A stretch of 38,750 nt of DNA from a virus. The notes under the pieces were generated by a model that worked only from the letters and a program-made list of their open reading frames with translations, searched no databases and was not told the DNA's origin. Every line of letters starts with the position of its first letter. Position 1 is the first letter of the stretch. The translations under genes were made by a program, and so were the position numbers. Where the stretch lies: positions 1-38,750 of IMG/VR virus record IMGVR_UViG_3300005613_000181, one strand, 5' to 3'. Below, one piece after another: positions 30,905 to 38,440 of this stretch.

Positions 30905-31487
30905 AAGATATAATAAGAAACTCTACACCAAAGAGTTGATTGAGAAAGACATTGAAAATTCTACTAATTCCATAAAAAAGATTGCAGAAGATATCAATGT
31001 GCATAAAGAGGCTGAGGAAGTAATCAATGCCGCTATTTTAATTACTCAAGAAGGAACCAAGGAATTTATCGAGTCAATCGTAACAAAAGCTCTACAAATA
31101 GTTTATGATGACTCTTATTCTTTTGTAATGGAATTTAATATAAAAAGAAACCAGACTGAGATAACTTTATTAGTTCAACAGGAAGATCAATTATATGAAT
31201 TAAACCAGTTAGGTGGAGGTGTGAGTGATGTAGTTTCTTTAGCTTTAAGGCTTGCTTTTTATGCCCTTACCGATTATAATAAGAGTAATGTGTTTGTGTT
31301 AGACGAAGTAGGAAGGAACTTAGGCCAGAAGAGGATTAAGTTTGGAGAGATGATGAAGGAACTCTCTGAGTGCTTAGGTTTACAGTTGATTGTAGTTACC
31401 CATAGTGGTGACATAGCAGGACAGGCCGATAGAATTTATGAGATAGAACATAAGAATGGCTTGTCAAAAATAAACCCATTACAATAA
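30885..31487 (+). CDS. SbcC/Rad50-like C-terminal ATPase half
   Basis: The 200-aa protein has a coiled N-terminal half, then the ABC signature region LNQLGGGVSDVVSLALRLA, Walker B VFVLDEVGRNLG and the H-loop VVTHSGDI: the C-terminal lobe of an SMC/Rad50 ATPase. It has no Walker A. That motif is in the separate gene at 27927. The two must pair to form a working ATP site with SbcD between them in the operon. It overlaps the coiled-coil gene upstream by 20 bases. Confidence 0.83.
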   Translation: MKQKLLERYNKKLYTKELIEKDIENSTNSIKKIAEDINVHKEAEEVINAAILITQEGTKEFIESIVTKALQIVYDDSYSFVMEFNIKRNQTEITLLVQQEDQLYELNQLGGGVSDVVSLALRLAFYALTDYNKSNVFVLDEVGRNLGQKRIKFGEMMKELSECLGLQLIVVTHSGDIAGQADRIYEIEHKNGLSKINPLQ

Positions 31488-31496
31488 GGAGAAAAC

Positions 31497-31730
31497 ATGA
31501 AAGAGATCAAGGTAAGGACTTACACGTATAATGATAAGTTGAGAAGACGTAAACGCCCCAAAAAGGTAGAAGAAGAAATTGAGTATTTGTATTGTAAGGA
31601 TTGTGGTAACACATTGGTTGATGATATAAATTTTCAATCTGACAAGTGTGTAGAGTGTGGTGGCATATTGTTTAAGGGTTCTTTTTCCATTCAAACTAAT
31701 ACTGAAGTGTTTCAGGATAGAAGGAGTTAA
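31497..31730 (+). CDS. Zinc-ribbon protein (77 aa)
   Basis: A basic N-terminus (DKLRRRKRPKKVEEE) is followed by CKDCGNTLVDD and KCVECGGILF, a classic two-knuckle zinc ribbon, and a short Ser/Thr tail. It probably binds nucleic acid or protein. AAGGAG precedes it. Role unknown; it sits between the SbcC half and the HD hydrolase. Confidence 0.65.
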   Translation: MKEIKVRTYTYNDKLRRRKRPKKVEEEIEYLYCKDCGNTLVDDINFQSDKCVECGGILFKGSFSIQTNTEVFQDRRS

Positions 31731-31732
31731 TC

Positions 31733-32371
31733 ATGCTATGTAATAAAGAATTTTTCTTATCAGACATGGAGCATCAAGATTATGATATTGATTATCTGAT
31801 TAATGGGTTATCTAATATATGTAGATGGAATGGTCAGACCGCTGTATTCTACTCTGTATTAGATCACCTGTTGTATTGTATTGACATCTTTAATTATGTT
31901 TTTGAGTTAGACATGGAAGAAAAGTTTGGCAGAAAACTCGAAGTCGTATCTTTGGAGCGATTAGATAAAGAAGCCCCTAAGAATTATATAGAGGGCATCG
32001 TAGATGTTATGACCCATGATCTTCAGGAAGCTTATTGTGGGGACATGATATCCTCATTGAAGTGCCAAGAAGGTATGGAGAAGTATAGAGAAATTGAGAA
32101 CCAGATAATGAAGGGTATAAGAAACAAATTTGGAATTACCCATGAGTATAAGGAAGATGTGATAAGCCATATTGATAAGATGGCTTTGATAGGTGAAGCT
32201 AAGTTATTGTTGCCTTATAATATGTATACCCATATCAAAGAAACTTATAGTGAGTTAGAAGAACCATCTATCCAGCCTACGATTAGGGATAGTATGGAAA
32301 GTCGTATTGTGTATAAGAAGTGTTTCTATAATTTTATAGGTGATTACCATTATGAAAAACAAAAAGGATAA
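31733..32371 (+). CDS. HD-domain phosphohydrolase
   Basis: The protein has NGLSNICRWNGQTAVFYSVLDHLL, matching the RxNGxTxxFYSVAxH signature of phage YfbR-like HD proteins, and MTHDLQEAYCGDMISSLK with the HD dyad and the EA-x-x-GD tail. These enzymes act on nucleotides (5'-nucleotidase type) and are common in phage nucleotide-metabolism sets. 212 aa is usual for the family. The final ten codons overlap the small terminase gene. Confidence 0.78.
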   Translation: MLCNKEFFLSDMEHQDYDIDYLINGLSNICRWNGQTAVFYSVLDHLLYCIDIFNYVFELDMEEKFGRKLEVVSLERLDKEAPKNYIEGIVDVMTHDLQEAYCGDMISSLKCQEGMEKYREIENQIMKGIRNKFGITHEYKEDVISHIDKMALIGEAKLLLPYNMYTHIKETYSELEEPSIQPTIRDSMESRIVYKKCFYNFIGDYHYEKQKG

Positions 32372-33137
32372 ATCTAAAGCTGAGAAGATGAAGGCACTTC
32401 CTCCTGGCAATCCTGTTAGAAAGAATTATGAAGCAGTAGCCCCTGAAATCAAACGTGCAATTGAGGTAATGAAACAGCAAGGGTTTTATTGTGATGAGTT
32501 AGAGGACTGTGGAACACCACGACAGGTTTTATTCATCTACCATTATGTTGTTAATATTCTTAATGGTAAGAAGAGTGCTACTGATGCGGCAAGGAAAGCT
32601 GGATATAAATCCCCAGCTTTAGCTGGTACAAGGTTGATGCACCATCCTAATGTAGCATCGGCTATTACTACGCTGTTGACTCAGAATGAATTCTTCACAC
32701 ATGACATCATTGCAGACTTGAATGATATGCGTAAAACAGATTTAGCTGATTATGAGGGGGTATTAGATGGTTCAAAAACATTAGCTCAATTACGTGATGA
32801 AGGGGTGGATACATCTCTTATTGATTCGTTGGAAACAGGTTCTGATAGAAATGGTAACCCTTATACAAAGATAAGAAAGACAAAACGTATTGATGCCACT
32901 AACGCAATGTTAAAAGCTTTACTCCAATTGAGAAATGTTAAACAAGAGTCCAATGAGAAGGAACAGCAGACAAATATAATTGTGGTAAGCAATGTTCCTT
33001 CACATAGGGATAGGGCCTTAGAGTATAAAGACCCTAATGAGAATGATGAGAATGATAACAAGGAAGATGAGGCTTATATTGATGTAGATTTTGAGGATAA
33101 TGACAAAGATGGAGAAAAAGATGAAACAAGAGAATAA
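32352..33137 (+). CDS. Terminase small subunit
   Basis: ATG 32352, with AGGTGA upstream, is preferred to GTG 32340. The 261-aa protein has the Terminase_2/XtmA pattern: VLFIYHYVVNILNGKKSATDAARKAGY with the helix-turn-helix, GTRLMHHPNVASAI, then a helical middle (IIADLNDMRKTDLADYEG) and a very acidic C-terminus (NENDENDNKEDEAYIDVDFED). It recognises phage DNA and loads the large terminase. No large subunit follows; glycosyltransferases do, so the packaging genes are separated. Confidence 0.78.
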   Translation: MKNKKDKSKAEKMKALPPGNPVRKNYEAVAPEIKRAIEVMKQQGFYCDELEDCGTPRQVLFIYHYVVNILNGKKSATDAARKAGYKSPALAGTRLMHHPNVASAITTLLTQNEFFTHDIIADLNDMRKTDLADYEGVLDGSKTLAQLRDEGVDTSLIDSLETGSDRNGNPYTKIRKTKRIDATNAMLKALLQLRNVKQESNEKEQQTNIIVVSNVPSHRDRALEYKDPNENDENDNKEDEAYIDVDFEDNDKDGEKDETRE

Positions 33138-34026
33138 TGTGATGGTAAGTTTACCCTTCATAGGTGAGATAGGGCATCTTTGTTTTTCATGGGGGCCAGT
33201 GGTTAATAGAGCATTAAAAGAAAACAATATAGAAAAGTGCATTGTTTATGGTGCTAAAGGTATGAGTAAGATGTTCCCATTTGCTGATGATTATAGAGAA
33301 GTAGAGATACCAAAAGGGATAGCTGAAACAATTACATTCAGAGACCCTACACCTGAGATACAGAGCCAGACCACTGAAATGATAAATAATATTCAGAGTG
33401 AAGTTATTGAAGAGTTTGGTAAATGCCTTATATTCTGGATACCTTCAATGCTTGAAATGACCCATTCACCTTTATATCTTAATGAAGGTCTACCATATCA
33501 GTTAGGTAATAGAGACATTAAATCAAACACACTGAAAAGGGATGAACCTTTTACTAATACTGAATATGATAAAGGTGATATAGTGTTCTGTATAAGAGAC
33601 AGGGAACTTTCCTCTTACCGTAACTATCCTTTCCATAGATGGAAGGAAATATTTGAAGCTTGTGGTGATATGGATAGAAACTGTGTCATTGTAGGCAAGA
33701 TTAATAATGAAACAGAATGGAAGGATATATGTAAAGATTTACCGAAAAATATTGAAGATAGAACTAACAAAACGTCGATAGATGATTGTATAGACATCTT
33801 TTCTACAGCAGGATTGGCTGTAGGTGGTAGTAGTGGAACATTACATATAGCCTCAAGATGTGGATGTAATCATCTTGTATGGGGCAAAGAAAGTTTAAGA
33901 GATCGTTATGAGATACTTAATAACTTTAATGCTGATATGAGTTTTATAAGTGAGTATGGCTGGTTTCCACCTGTTACGACAGTAGTTGATGAAATTAATA
34001 TGATGATAGATAAAGGAGAAGTGTAA
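33121..34026 (+). CDS. GT9-like (GT-B) glycosyltransferase
   Basis: ATG 33121 (GGAGA at 33111) is preferred over upstream in-frame codons inside the terminase gene. The C-terminal half resembles heptosyltransferase-like GT9 enzymes: FCIRDRELSSYRNYPFHRWKEIF, NCVIVGKI, and DIFSTAGLAVGGSSGTLHIASRCG, the Gly/Ser-rich donor loop. The N-terminus (MVSLPFIGEIGHLCFSWGP) is a typical GT-B first strand. The acceptor is unknown; host envelope or phage DNA/virion modification are both possible. Its stop overlaps the next glycosyltransferase start by one base. Confidence 0.62.
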   Translation: MKQENNVMVSLPFIGEIGHLCFSWGPVVNRALKENNIEKCIVYGAKGMSKMFPFADDYREVEIPKGIAETITFRDPTPEIQSQTTEMINNIQSEVIEEFGKCLIFWIPSMLEMTHSPLYLNEGLPYQLGNRDIKSNTLKRDEPFTNTEYDKGDIVFCIRDRELSSYRNYPFHRWKEIFEACGDMDRNCVIVGKINNETEWKDICKDLPKNIEDRTNKTSIDDCIDIFSTAGLAVGGSSGTLHIASRCGCNHLVWGKESLRDRYEILNNFNADMSFISEYGWFPPVTTVVDEINMMIDKGEV

Positions 34027-34790
34027 TGGATTACGCAATTAGCATAGCAACAAGAGGTCGTACTCATATTGTTAAAGCTACTGTTGAAGCTTATCTAAAT
34101 CAATCACTTAAACCTAGCCAGATTCTGTTGGTGGATAATAATACTGAGTCCGATATAACCGAATTCCTTAATAGTGAAGTAGGTAATTTGGAAGGTGTAG
34201 AAGTTATTAAATCTACTTCAGATAAACTTACTGATGCTGAGGGTACTAACACTGCTTTCAATCAACTTAAAGATTCTTATGAGGTGATAATGAAAGCTGA
34301 TGATGACTTAATGCCAAGGCCTTCATTCATGAGTAAACTTGTAAAGTGCATGGAAGACGATAAAGACGTAAAAGCTGTAGGGGGAATGTATCCTACATTA
34401 GGCTCAACAGCTTCTTGTTTTATGACACCAGATGGTATTGCTATACCTGATAACAACCCAAGGCATATCCAGTTTTTTCATTGGATAGGAGAGAATCAAT
34501 TAATCAAGACCCATCATCTTTATAGTTCTTTTCTTTACAAAACAGAAAGTGCAAAGATGATAGGTGGTTATCCTAATATGTATAACCTTATGAGGCATGA
34601 GACTGATTTTACTTTGAGGCTTAATACAATAGGAACACTTCTTATTAATACTGAAGCTTTAGCTTGGCATTATAAGTGCGAGGGAGGAAGTAGAGTATTG
34701 ACAGAGGAAGAGCAACAGATTAAGATTAAGCAGGACTTGGAAACATTTAATAAAAGAATGTTTGAAGTAGGAATTAACCCCTCATATTGA
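34026..34790 (+). CDS. GT2-family glycosyltransferase (GT-A fold)
   Basis: The 254-aa enzyme begins DYAISIATRGRTHIVKATVEAYLNQ, a GT2 nucleotide-binding start. It has ILLVDNNTESD and the DxD-type metal site MKADDDLMPRPSF near residue 95, and the later YLMRHETDF-like NLMRHETDFTLRL where a catalytic Asp is expected. There are no membrane segments. Coupled to the GT-B enzyme upstream by overlapping TAATG, the pair probably builds a short glycan together. Confidence 0.8.
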   Translation: MDYAISIATRGRTHIVKATVEAYLNQSLKPSQILLVDNNTESDITEFLNSEVGNLEGVEVIKSTSDKLTDAEGTNTAFNQLKDSYEVIMKADDDLMPRPSFMSKLVKCMEDDKDVKAVGGMYPTLGSTASCFMTPDGIAIPDNNPRHIQFFHWIGENQLIKTHHLYSSFLYKTESAKMIGGYPNMYNLMRHETDFTLRLNTIGTLLINTEALAWHYKCEGGSRVLTEEEQQIKIKQDLETFNKRMFEVGINPSY

Positions 34791-34805
34791 TGTAAGGAGA
34801 TTTAT

Positions 34806-35051
34806 ATGATTTTTAAGGCTAAGAGTAATTGGAAGTATTTGACTTATGATGCAGATGGTTTTGTTCTTCATTCAACCAAACCGTCTTATGATTTTAATGA
34901 TTCAGTTTGGAAAACAAAAAATGATTATTGCCTTGGTTGGGTAACTTGTTTTCTTACACCAAGGCCTAGTGATAATTTCAGTAAGAATATATGGATATGG
35001 GAAAAGAAGTGGGTAAGGATTAAAGGAGATACTAATGAGAGGAAAGGGTAA
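34806..35051 (+). CDS. Unknown small protein (81 aa)
   Basis: A start at 34806 follows AAGGAG. Aromatic-rich and beta-like (SNWKYLTYDADGFVLHSTKP, SKNIWIWEKKWVRIKGD). No membrane span. It overlaps the lysozyme gene start by 17 bases. Function unrecognised. Confidence 0.5.
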   Translation: MIFKAKSNWKYLTYDADGFVLHSTKPSYDFNDSVWKTKNDYCLGWVTCFLTPRPSDNFSKNIWIWEKKWVRIKGDTNERKG

Positions 35052-35565
35052 TATTTTTATTGTTATCGTGTTTTTTATTGCAGGGTTTTTGTATGGATTG
35101 ATAGCTACTGAATACTCGAATACACAATATGTTGAGAAACTTTTAATAAACAAAGAACCCATACCTGTTAAAGCCCCTACTATAGAAATTATAAAGGAAC
35201 ATGAAACTGTTATGAAGAGTTTAATTACAGAGAATTTATTGTTCTACGCCATATCTGAGGTAGAGAGTAATCATGATGATAAGGCTGTGGGAGATGGAGG
35301 CGCATCTAAAGGTCGTTATCAGATAGGTAAAGCATATTGGCAAGATGCGTGTGAGTTTGGTGGATTTGATTATGATTACGATAAGAATGTAAAGAACCCT
35401 CTTATCTGTAAACTTATTATGAAGACTTATTGGGAACGCTACGGAGCGAAAACACCTGAAGAGAAATGCAGGATGCACAATGGAGGCCCTGATGGTCATA
35501 CACAAGATTGCACCTTACCTTATTGGGCTAAGATAAAGAAAGTTCTTAGCAAAGAAATGAAGTAG
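35035..35565 (+). CDS. Membrane-anchored i-type (destabilase-like) lysozyme, endolysin
   Basis: The start follows AAAGGAG (35022-35028). Residues 7-24 (IFIVIVFFIAGFLYGLIA) are an N-terminal signal-anchor, possibly a SAR-type signal. The catalytic domain matches invertebrate-type lysozymes: ISEVESNHDDKAVGD (E77 and D87 at the catalytic positions), KGRYQIGKAYWQDA, MKTYWERYGA, CRMHNGGPDG and LPYWAKIKKV, the same order as in animal i-type enzymes (ES, G-x-x-QIK-x-YWxDC, HNGGPNG, YW). It should cleave peptidoglycan glycan strands at lysis. There are only four cysteines, far fewer than in animal homologues. As the phage's only lytic enzyme in view it is the likely endolysin. Confidence 0.75.
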   Translation: MRGKGNIFIVIVFFIAGFLYGLIATEYSNTQYVEKLLINKEPIPVKAPTIEIIKEHETVMKSLITENLLFYAISEVESNHDDKAVGDGGASKGRYQIGKAYWQDACEFGGFDYDYDKNVKNPLICKLIMKTYWERYGAKTPEEKCRMHNGGPDGHTQDCTLPYWAKIKKVLSKEMK

Positions 35566-35619
35566 GTTCTAACTGCTTATGAAAATCCAACAAAATCAAA
35601 AGAAATCGGTTAAAATCAC

Positions 35620-35647
35620 TTGCTTTTAGCCCGAAATGTAGTATACT
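35620..35647 (+). promoter_or_regulatory. Weak sigma-70-like promoter upstream of the methyltransferase cluster
   Basis: TTGCTT (35620-35625), a 16-bp spacer and TATACT (35642-35647) resemble a host promoter. A start about seven bases later would fall inside the AGGAG at 35650-35654 and leave almost no leader for the 52-aa ORF, which weakens the call. It lies in the only sizeable gap between the lysozyme and the methyltransferase cluster. Confidence 0.35.
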
Positions 35648-35661
35648 ATAGGAGATGAAAA

Positions 35662-35820
35662 ATGAAAGTAATCAAAGTGACCAAAGAGTATTTCCAGACA
35701 GAGGACGAGAAGGTTTATTTCTTCGAGCCTTTGGAAAAAGAAATATCCATTGAGGATATGCAGAAGATTGTGGATGCAAACGAGAAATTAGTTAAGGAGT
35801 TGAAAGATGTCAAAGATTGA
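35662..35820 (+). CDS. Small leader ORF before methyltransferase cluster (52 aa)
   Basis: ATG 35662 follows AGGAG (35650-35654). The acidic/basic helical product begins MKVIKVTKEYFQTEDEKVYF and ends VDANEKLVKELKDVKD. Its last 14 codons contain the ribosome binding site and start of the following methyltransferase. The same 43-bp segment recurs, slightly changed, before the second methyltransferase. It was not recognised as a family. It may mainly serve as a translational leader. Confidence 0.6.
   Translation: MKVIKVTKEYFQTEDEKVYFFEPLEKEISIEDMQKIVDANEKLVKELKDVKD
35767..35809 (+). repeat. 43-bp leader repeat, copy 1
   Basis: It matches 36553-36595 at 41 of 43 positions. It covers the end of the leader ORF plus AAGGAG and the ATG of the first methyltransferase of the cluster. 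CAGAAG precedes both copies. Confidence 0.92.
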
Positions 35821-36535
35821 GCTGATACAAGGCGATTGTTTGGAGAAGATGAAAGATATTCCTGATGGGAGTATAGATATGGTCTTTACATCGCCCCCTT
35901 ACAATATGAACCTTCGTATTAGAAATGGGAAACATTGTTCCAGGCAAATAGTAAAAGAATTATCAACAAAATATGAAGGTTTTGATGATAACTTGCCAAT
36001 GGAAGATTATTACAATTTTAATGTTGCCGTGATTTCAGAACTGTTAAGAGTTTCTAATTTGATATTTTTTAATGTCCAATTCCTCACTGGAAATAAAAGT
36101 GCCTTGTATAAACTAATCGGATACTACCACGATAAAATTAAGGAATTTATCGTATGGGATAAGATCAATGCACAGCCCGCTATTGGTGAAAAAGTGTTAA
36201 ATAGTAGGTTTGAAGTGATATTGGTATTCCAAAATACCAACCCAGAATCAAGAAAATTTGATACAGCTCAATTTGAGCGTGGGACTTTGCAAAACTTATG
36301 GCAAATCAAAAGAGGTGCAAAAGTTGATAAATCTCACGGGGCGACATTTCCCAGTGAATTAGTTGAATTAGCTATCAAAAACTTCTCTCCTGTAGGAGCG
36401 ACCATACTTGACCCATTTATGGGAACAGGAACGGTTGGTGTCGTTTGTAAAAATACCCATAGAAATTTCGTAGGGATTGAAATGTTATCAAACTATTTTG
36501 AAATAGCAGAGAAGCGAATAAATGAAAATCCATAA
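35807..36535 (+). CDS. DNA methyltransferase 1 of cluster (SPPY type)
   Basis: The 242-aa enzyme has the catalytic FTSPPYNMN (near residue 30) and AdoMet-binding DPFMGTGTVGVVC (about 198) in the beta order. SPPY is typical of N4-cytosine methyltransferases, though N6-adenine enzymes also use it. Flanking conserved segments are FIVWDKINAQPAIG, FEVILVFQNTN and FVGIEMLSNYFEIAEKRI. Its 5' end resembles that of the third enzyme in the cluster (KIEL-x-GDCLE-MKDIPDGS). No restriction partner is visible. It overlaps the leader ORF in another frame and is flanked by the 43-bp repeat. Confidence 0.85.
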   Translation: MSKIELIQGDCLEKMKDIPDGSIDMVFTSPPYNMNLRIRNGKHCSRQIVKELSTKYEGFDDNLPMEDYYNFNVAVISELLRVSNLIFFNVQFLTGNKSALYKLIGYYHDKIKEFIVWDKINAQPAIGEKVLNSRFEVILVFQNTNPESRKFDTAQFERGTLQNLWQIKRGAKVDKSHGATFPSELVELAIKNFSPVGATILDPFMGTGTVGVVCKNTHRNFVGIEMLSNYFEIAEKRINENP

Positions 36536-36552
36536 AAGCACAGAAGCAAGTG

Positions 36553-36595
36553 ATTGTGGATGCAAACGATAAATTAGTTAAGGAGATGAAAGATG
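36553..36595 (+). repeat. 43-bp leader repeat, copy 2
   Basis: Imperfect copy of 35767-35809, ending on the ATG of the second methyltransferase and providing its AAGGAG. The original reading frame persists as a fragment (VDANDKLVKEMKD) without a start codon, so this is a duplicated remnant. Confidence 0.9.
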
Positions 36596-37360
36596 GAATT
36601 AAATAAAATCTACAATGAGAATTGTCTTGATACTATGGCAAGGATGCCAGATGGATTTATTGATTTAACAGTAACAAGTCCACCTTATGATAATCTAAGA
36701 ACATACAACGGTTCGCTTGTATGGAATGAATCAATCTGGAAAGCGATAATAAAAGAGCTTTATCGTGTGACAAAGAAAGGTGGTGTTGTGGTTTGGGTTG
36801 TTGGTGATTCTACGCAAAAAGGAAGTGAAACAGGAACGAGTTTTAAGCAAGCATTATTTGCTATGAAGTGTGGGTTTAATATGCACGACACTATGATTTA
36901 TCAAAAAAGCACTCCACCATTAACGCATAACAGATATGAGCAAAACTTTGAATATATGTTTGTTTGGAGTAAAGGAAAACCAAATACATTTAACGGATTA
37001 AGAGAGCCGAGAGAATATACAGACAACCGAAAAAGCAAAGCATTTGGTAGAAACAAAGATAATAGTGTTGACTTTGGTTACTCTACGCAAAACGAAACAA
37101 GGTTAAAACGCAATGTATGGAAATACTTTGCAGGTGGTGGAGCAAATGACAAGATAGCAAGTAAGCACCCTGCAATATTCCCTGAACAACTTGCACAAGA
37201 CCACATATTAAGCTGGAGCAATGAAGGAGATTTAGTTTATGACCCATTTATGGGAAGTGGGACTACTGCTAAAATGAGCATTCTAAATAAGCGTAATTGG
37301 ATAGGGAGTGAAATATCAGAAGAATACTGTGAAATTGCAGAGAAGCGGATAAAGGAGTAA
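36593..37360 (+). CDS. DNA methyltransferase 2 of cluster (SPPY type)
   Basis: The 255-aa enzyme has VTSPPYDNLRTY (about residue 30), GGVVVWVVGD, MIYQKSTPPLTHNRYEQNFEYMF-like motif X region, and DPFMGSGTTAKM (about 220), ending EYCEIAEKRIKE. Beta-class amino-methyltransferase; specificity unknown. The start codon and ribosome binding site come from the second copy of the leader repeat. The next methyltransferase starts five bases after its stop. Confidence 0.85.
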   Translation: MELNKIYNENCLDTMARMPDGFIDLTVTSPPYDNLRTYNGSLVWNESIWKAIIKELYRVTKKGGVVVWVVGDSTQKGSETGTSFKQALFAMKCGFNMHDTMIYQKSTPPLTHNRYEQNFEYMFVWSKGKPNTFNGLREPREYTDNRKSKAFGRNKDNSVDFGYSTQNETRLKRNVWKYFAGGGANDKIASKHPAIFPEQLAQDHILSWSNEGDLVYDPFMGSGTTAKMSILNKRNWIGSEISEEYCEIAEKRIKE

Positions 37361-37364
37361 TAAT

Positions 37365-38126
37365 ATGCCAAAGATTGAATTACATTGTGGCGATTGCCTT
37401 GAAATTATGAAGGATATTCCAGATGGAAGCGTGGATGCAATTATCACAGATCCGCCGTACGGGACGACGAAGTGCCGATGGGATTCAGTTATACCGTTTG
37501 GGCCAATGTGGGAACAGTTGAATAGAATTATTAAACCAAACGGGGCTATTGTTTTATTTGGTAGTGAGCCGTTCAGTAGTGCTTTGAGAATGAGCAACGT
37601 CAAGATGTTCAAATATGATTGGATTTGGGAGAAAACAAAAGCAACGGGACACCTTAATGCAAAAAAGATGCCTATGAAAGCACACGAAAATATTCTTGTG
37701 TTTTACAAAAAACTTCCAACCTATAATCCGCAAAAGACAACAGGTCACAAACCTGTGAATAGTTACACTAAAAGTGTTAAAGACGGTACTGCTGATGGTG
37801 AAGTATACGGAAAAACAGGTGTTGTTAGCGGTGGTGGTAATACTGATAGATACCCAAGAAGTCTGCAGACTTTTGCAAGTGATACCCAAAAGAGTAAGCT
37901 ACACCCCACCCAAAAGCCCGTCGCCCTGATGGAGTACCTCATCAAGACCTACACCAACGAGGGCGAGACAGTTCTGGACTTTACAATGGGAAGTGGCACT
38001 ACAGGGTTAGCTTGTAAAAACTTGAATAGGGGTTTTATCGGTATCGAAATGGATGACAAGTATTTTGAAATAGCAAAGAAGCGTATTGAGCAAGCGAGGC
38101 AGGATATCGAGCAAAATATGTTTTAG
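37365..38126 (+). CDS. DNA methyltransferase 3 of cluster (DPPY type), mosaic composition
   Basis: The 253-aa enzyme has ITDPPYGTTKCRWDS near residue 30, GAIVLFGSEPFSS, a KTKATGHLNAKKMPMKAHENILVFYKK-type recognition region, HPTQKPVALMEYLI, and motif I DFTMGSGTTGLAC (about 205). DPPY suggests N6-adenine methylation. Two blocks, about 37448-37485 and 37897-37980, are strikingly GC-rich and use GCC/CTC/GAG/GGC codons, while the rest is AT-rich. Both coincide with conserved motifs, pointing to intragenic recombination with a homologue from a GC-rich genome. Confidence 0.86.
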   Translation: MPKIELHCGDCLEIMKDIPDGSVDAIITDPPYGTTKCRWDSVIPFGPMWEQLNRIIKPNGAIVLFGSEPFSSALRMSNVKMFKYDWIWEKTKATGHLNAKKMPMKAHENILVFYKKLPTYNPQKTTGHKPVNSYTKSVKDGTADGEVYGKTGVVSGGGNTDRYPRSLQTFASDTQKSKLHPTQKPVALMEYLIKTYTNEGETVLDFTMGSGTTGLACKNLNRGFIGIEMDDKYFEIAKKRIEQARQDIEQNMF

Positions 38127-38173
38127 CGGTTATTTGCACCTAACAAAAGTATATCAGCAACAGGAGGGAGATA

Positions 38174-38374
38174 ATGGCCTATTTACGTTGGGAAAATTGT
38201 GAAATATGCGGCAAAAAATTCAAGGCTATTGATCGTGATTACACCTGTAGAGAATGTCACGAACGAAAGCGCAGGGAGTATATGTGGAAGATCAGACGTG
38301 GCAAAAGCCTTGAGCAAAGAATTGAGCAAATAGAAGAATGGATATACGGACATGAAACAAATAATATTAATTGA
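38174..38374 (+). CDS. Small zinc-finger protein (66 aa)
   Basis: The start follows AGGAGGGAG. CEICGKKFKAIDRDYTCREC provides two CxxC pairs 15 residues apart, a zinc ribbon-like knuckle. A basic helix (HERKRREYMWKIRRGK) and an acidic amphipathic helix follow. Probably a nucleic-acid-binding accessory protein. It follows the methyltransferase cluster after a 47-bp gap. Confidence 0.6.
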   Translation: MAYLRWENCEICGKKFKAIDRDYTCRECHERKRREYMWKIRRGKSLEQRIEQIEEWIYGHETNNIN

Positions 38375-38440
38375 TTTATAAATAATTAAATAAGGTATAT
38401 AATAATAATTTTAAAATATTTTTATTTAGGAAGGTAAAAA

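Noticed and set aside
32340-32351. Upstream GTG start for the small terminase
   Set aside because: The GTG at 32340 overlaps the only ribosome binding site (AGGTGA). ATG 32352 is correctly spaced.
33091-33120. Longer N-terminus for the GT9-like gene
   Set aside because: The upstream in-frame codons lie inside the terminase gene without a ribosome binding site. ATG 33121 has GGAGA before it, and GT-B homology starts after it.
38127-38170. Second attC site after methyltransferase 3
   Set aside because: ACCTAAC near 38140 fits the RYYYAAC core, but no GTTRRRY partner with complementary arms follows within a plausible distance.
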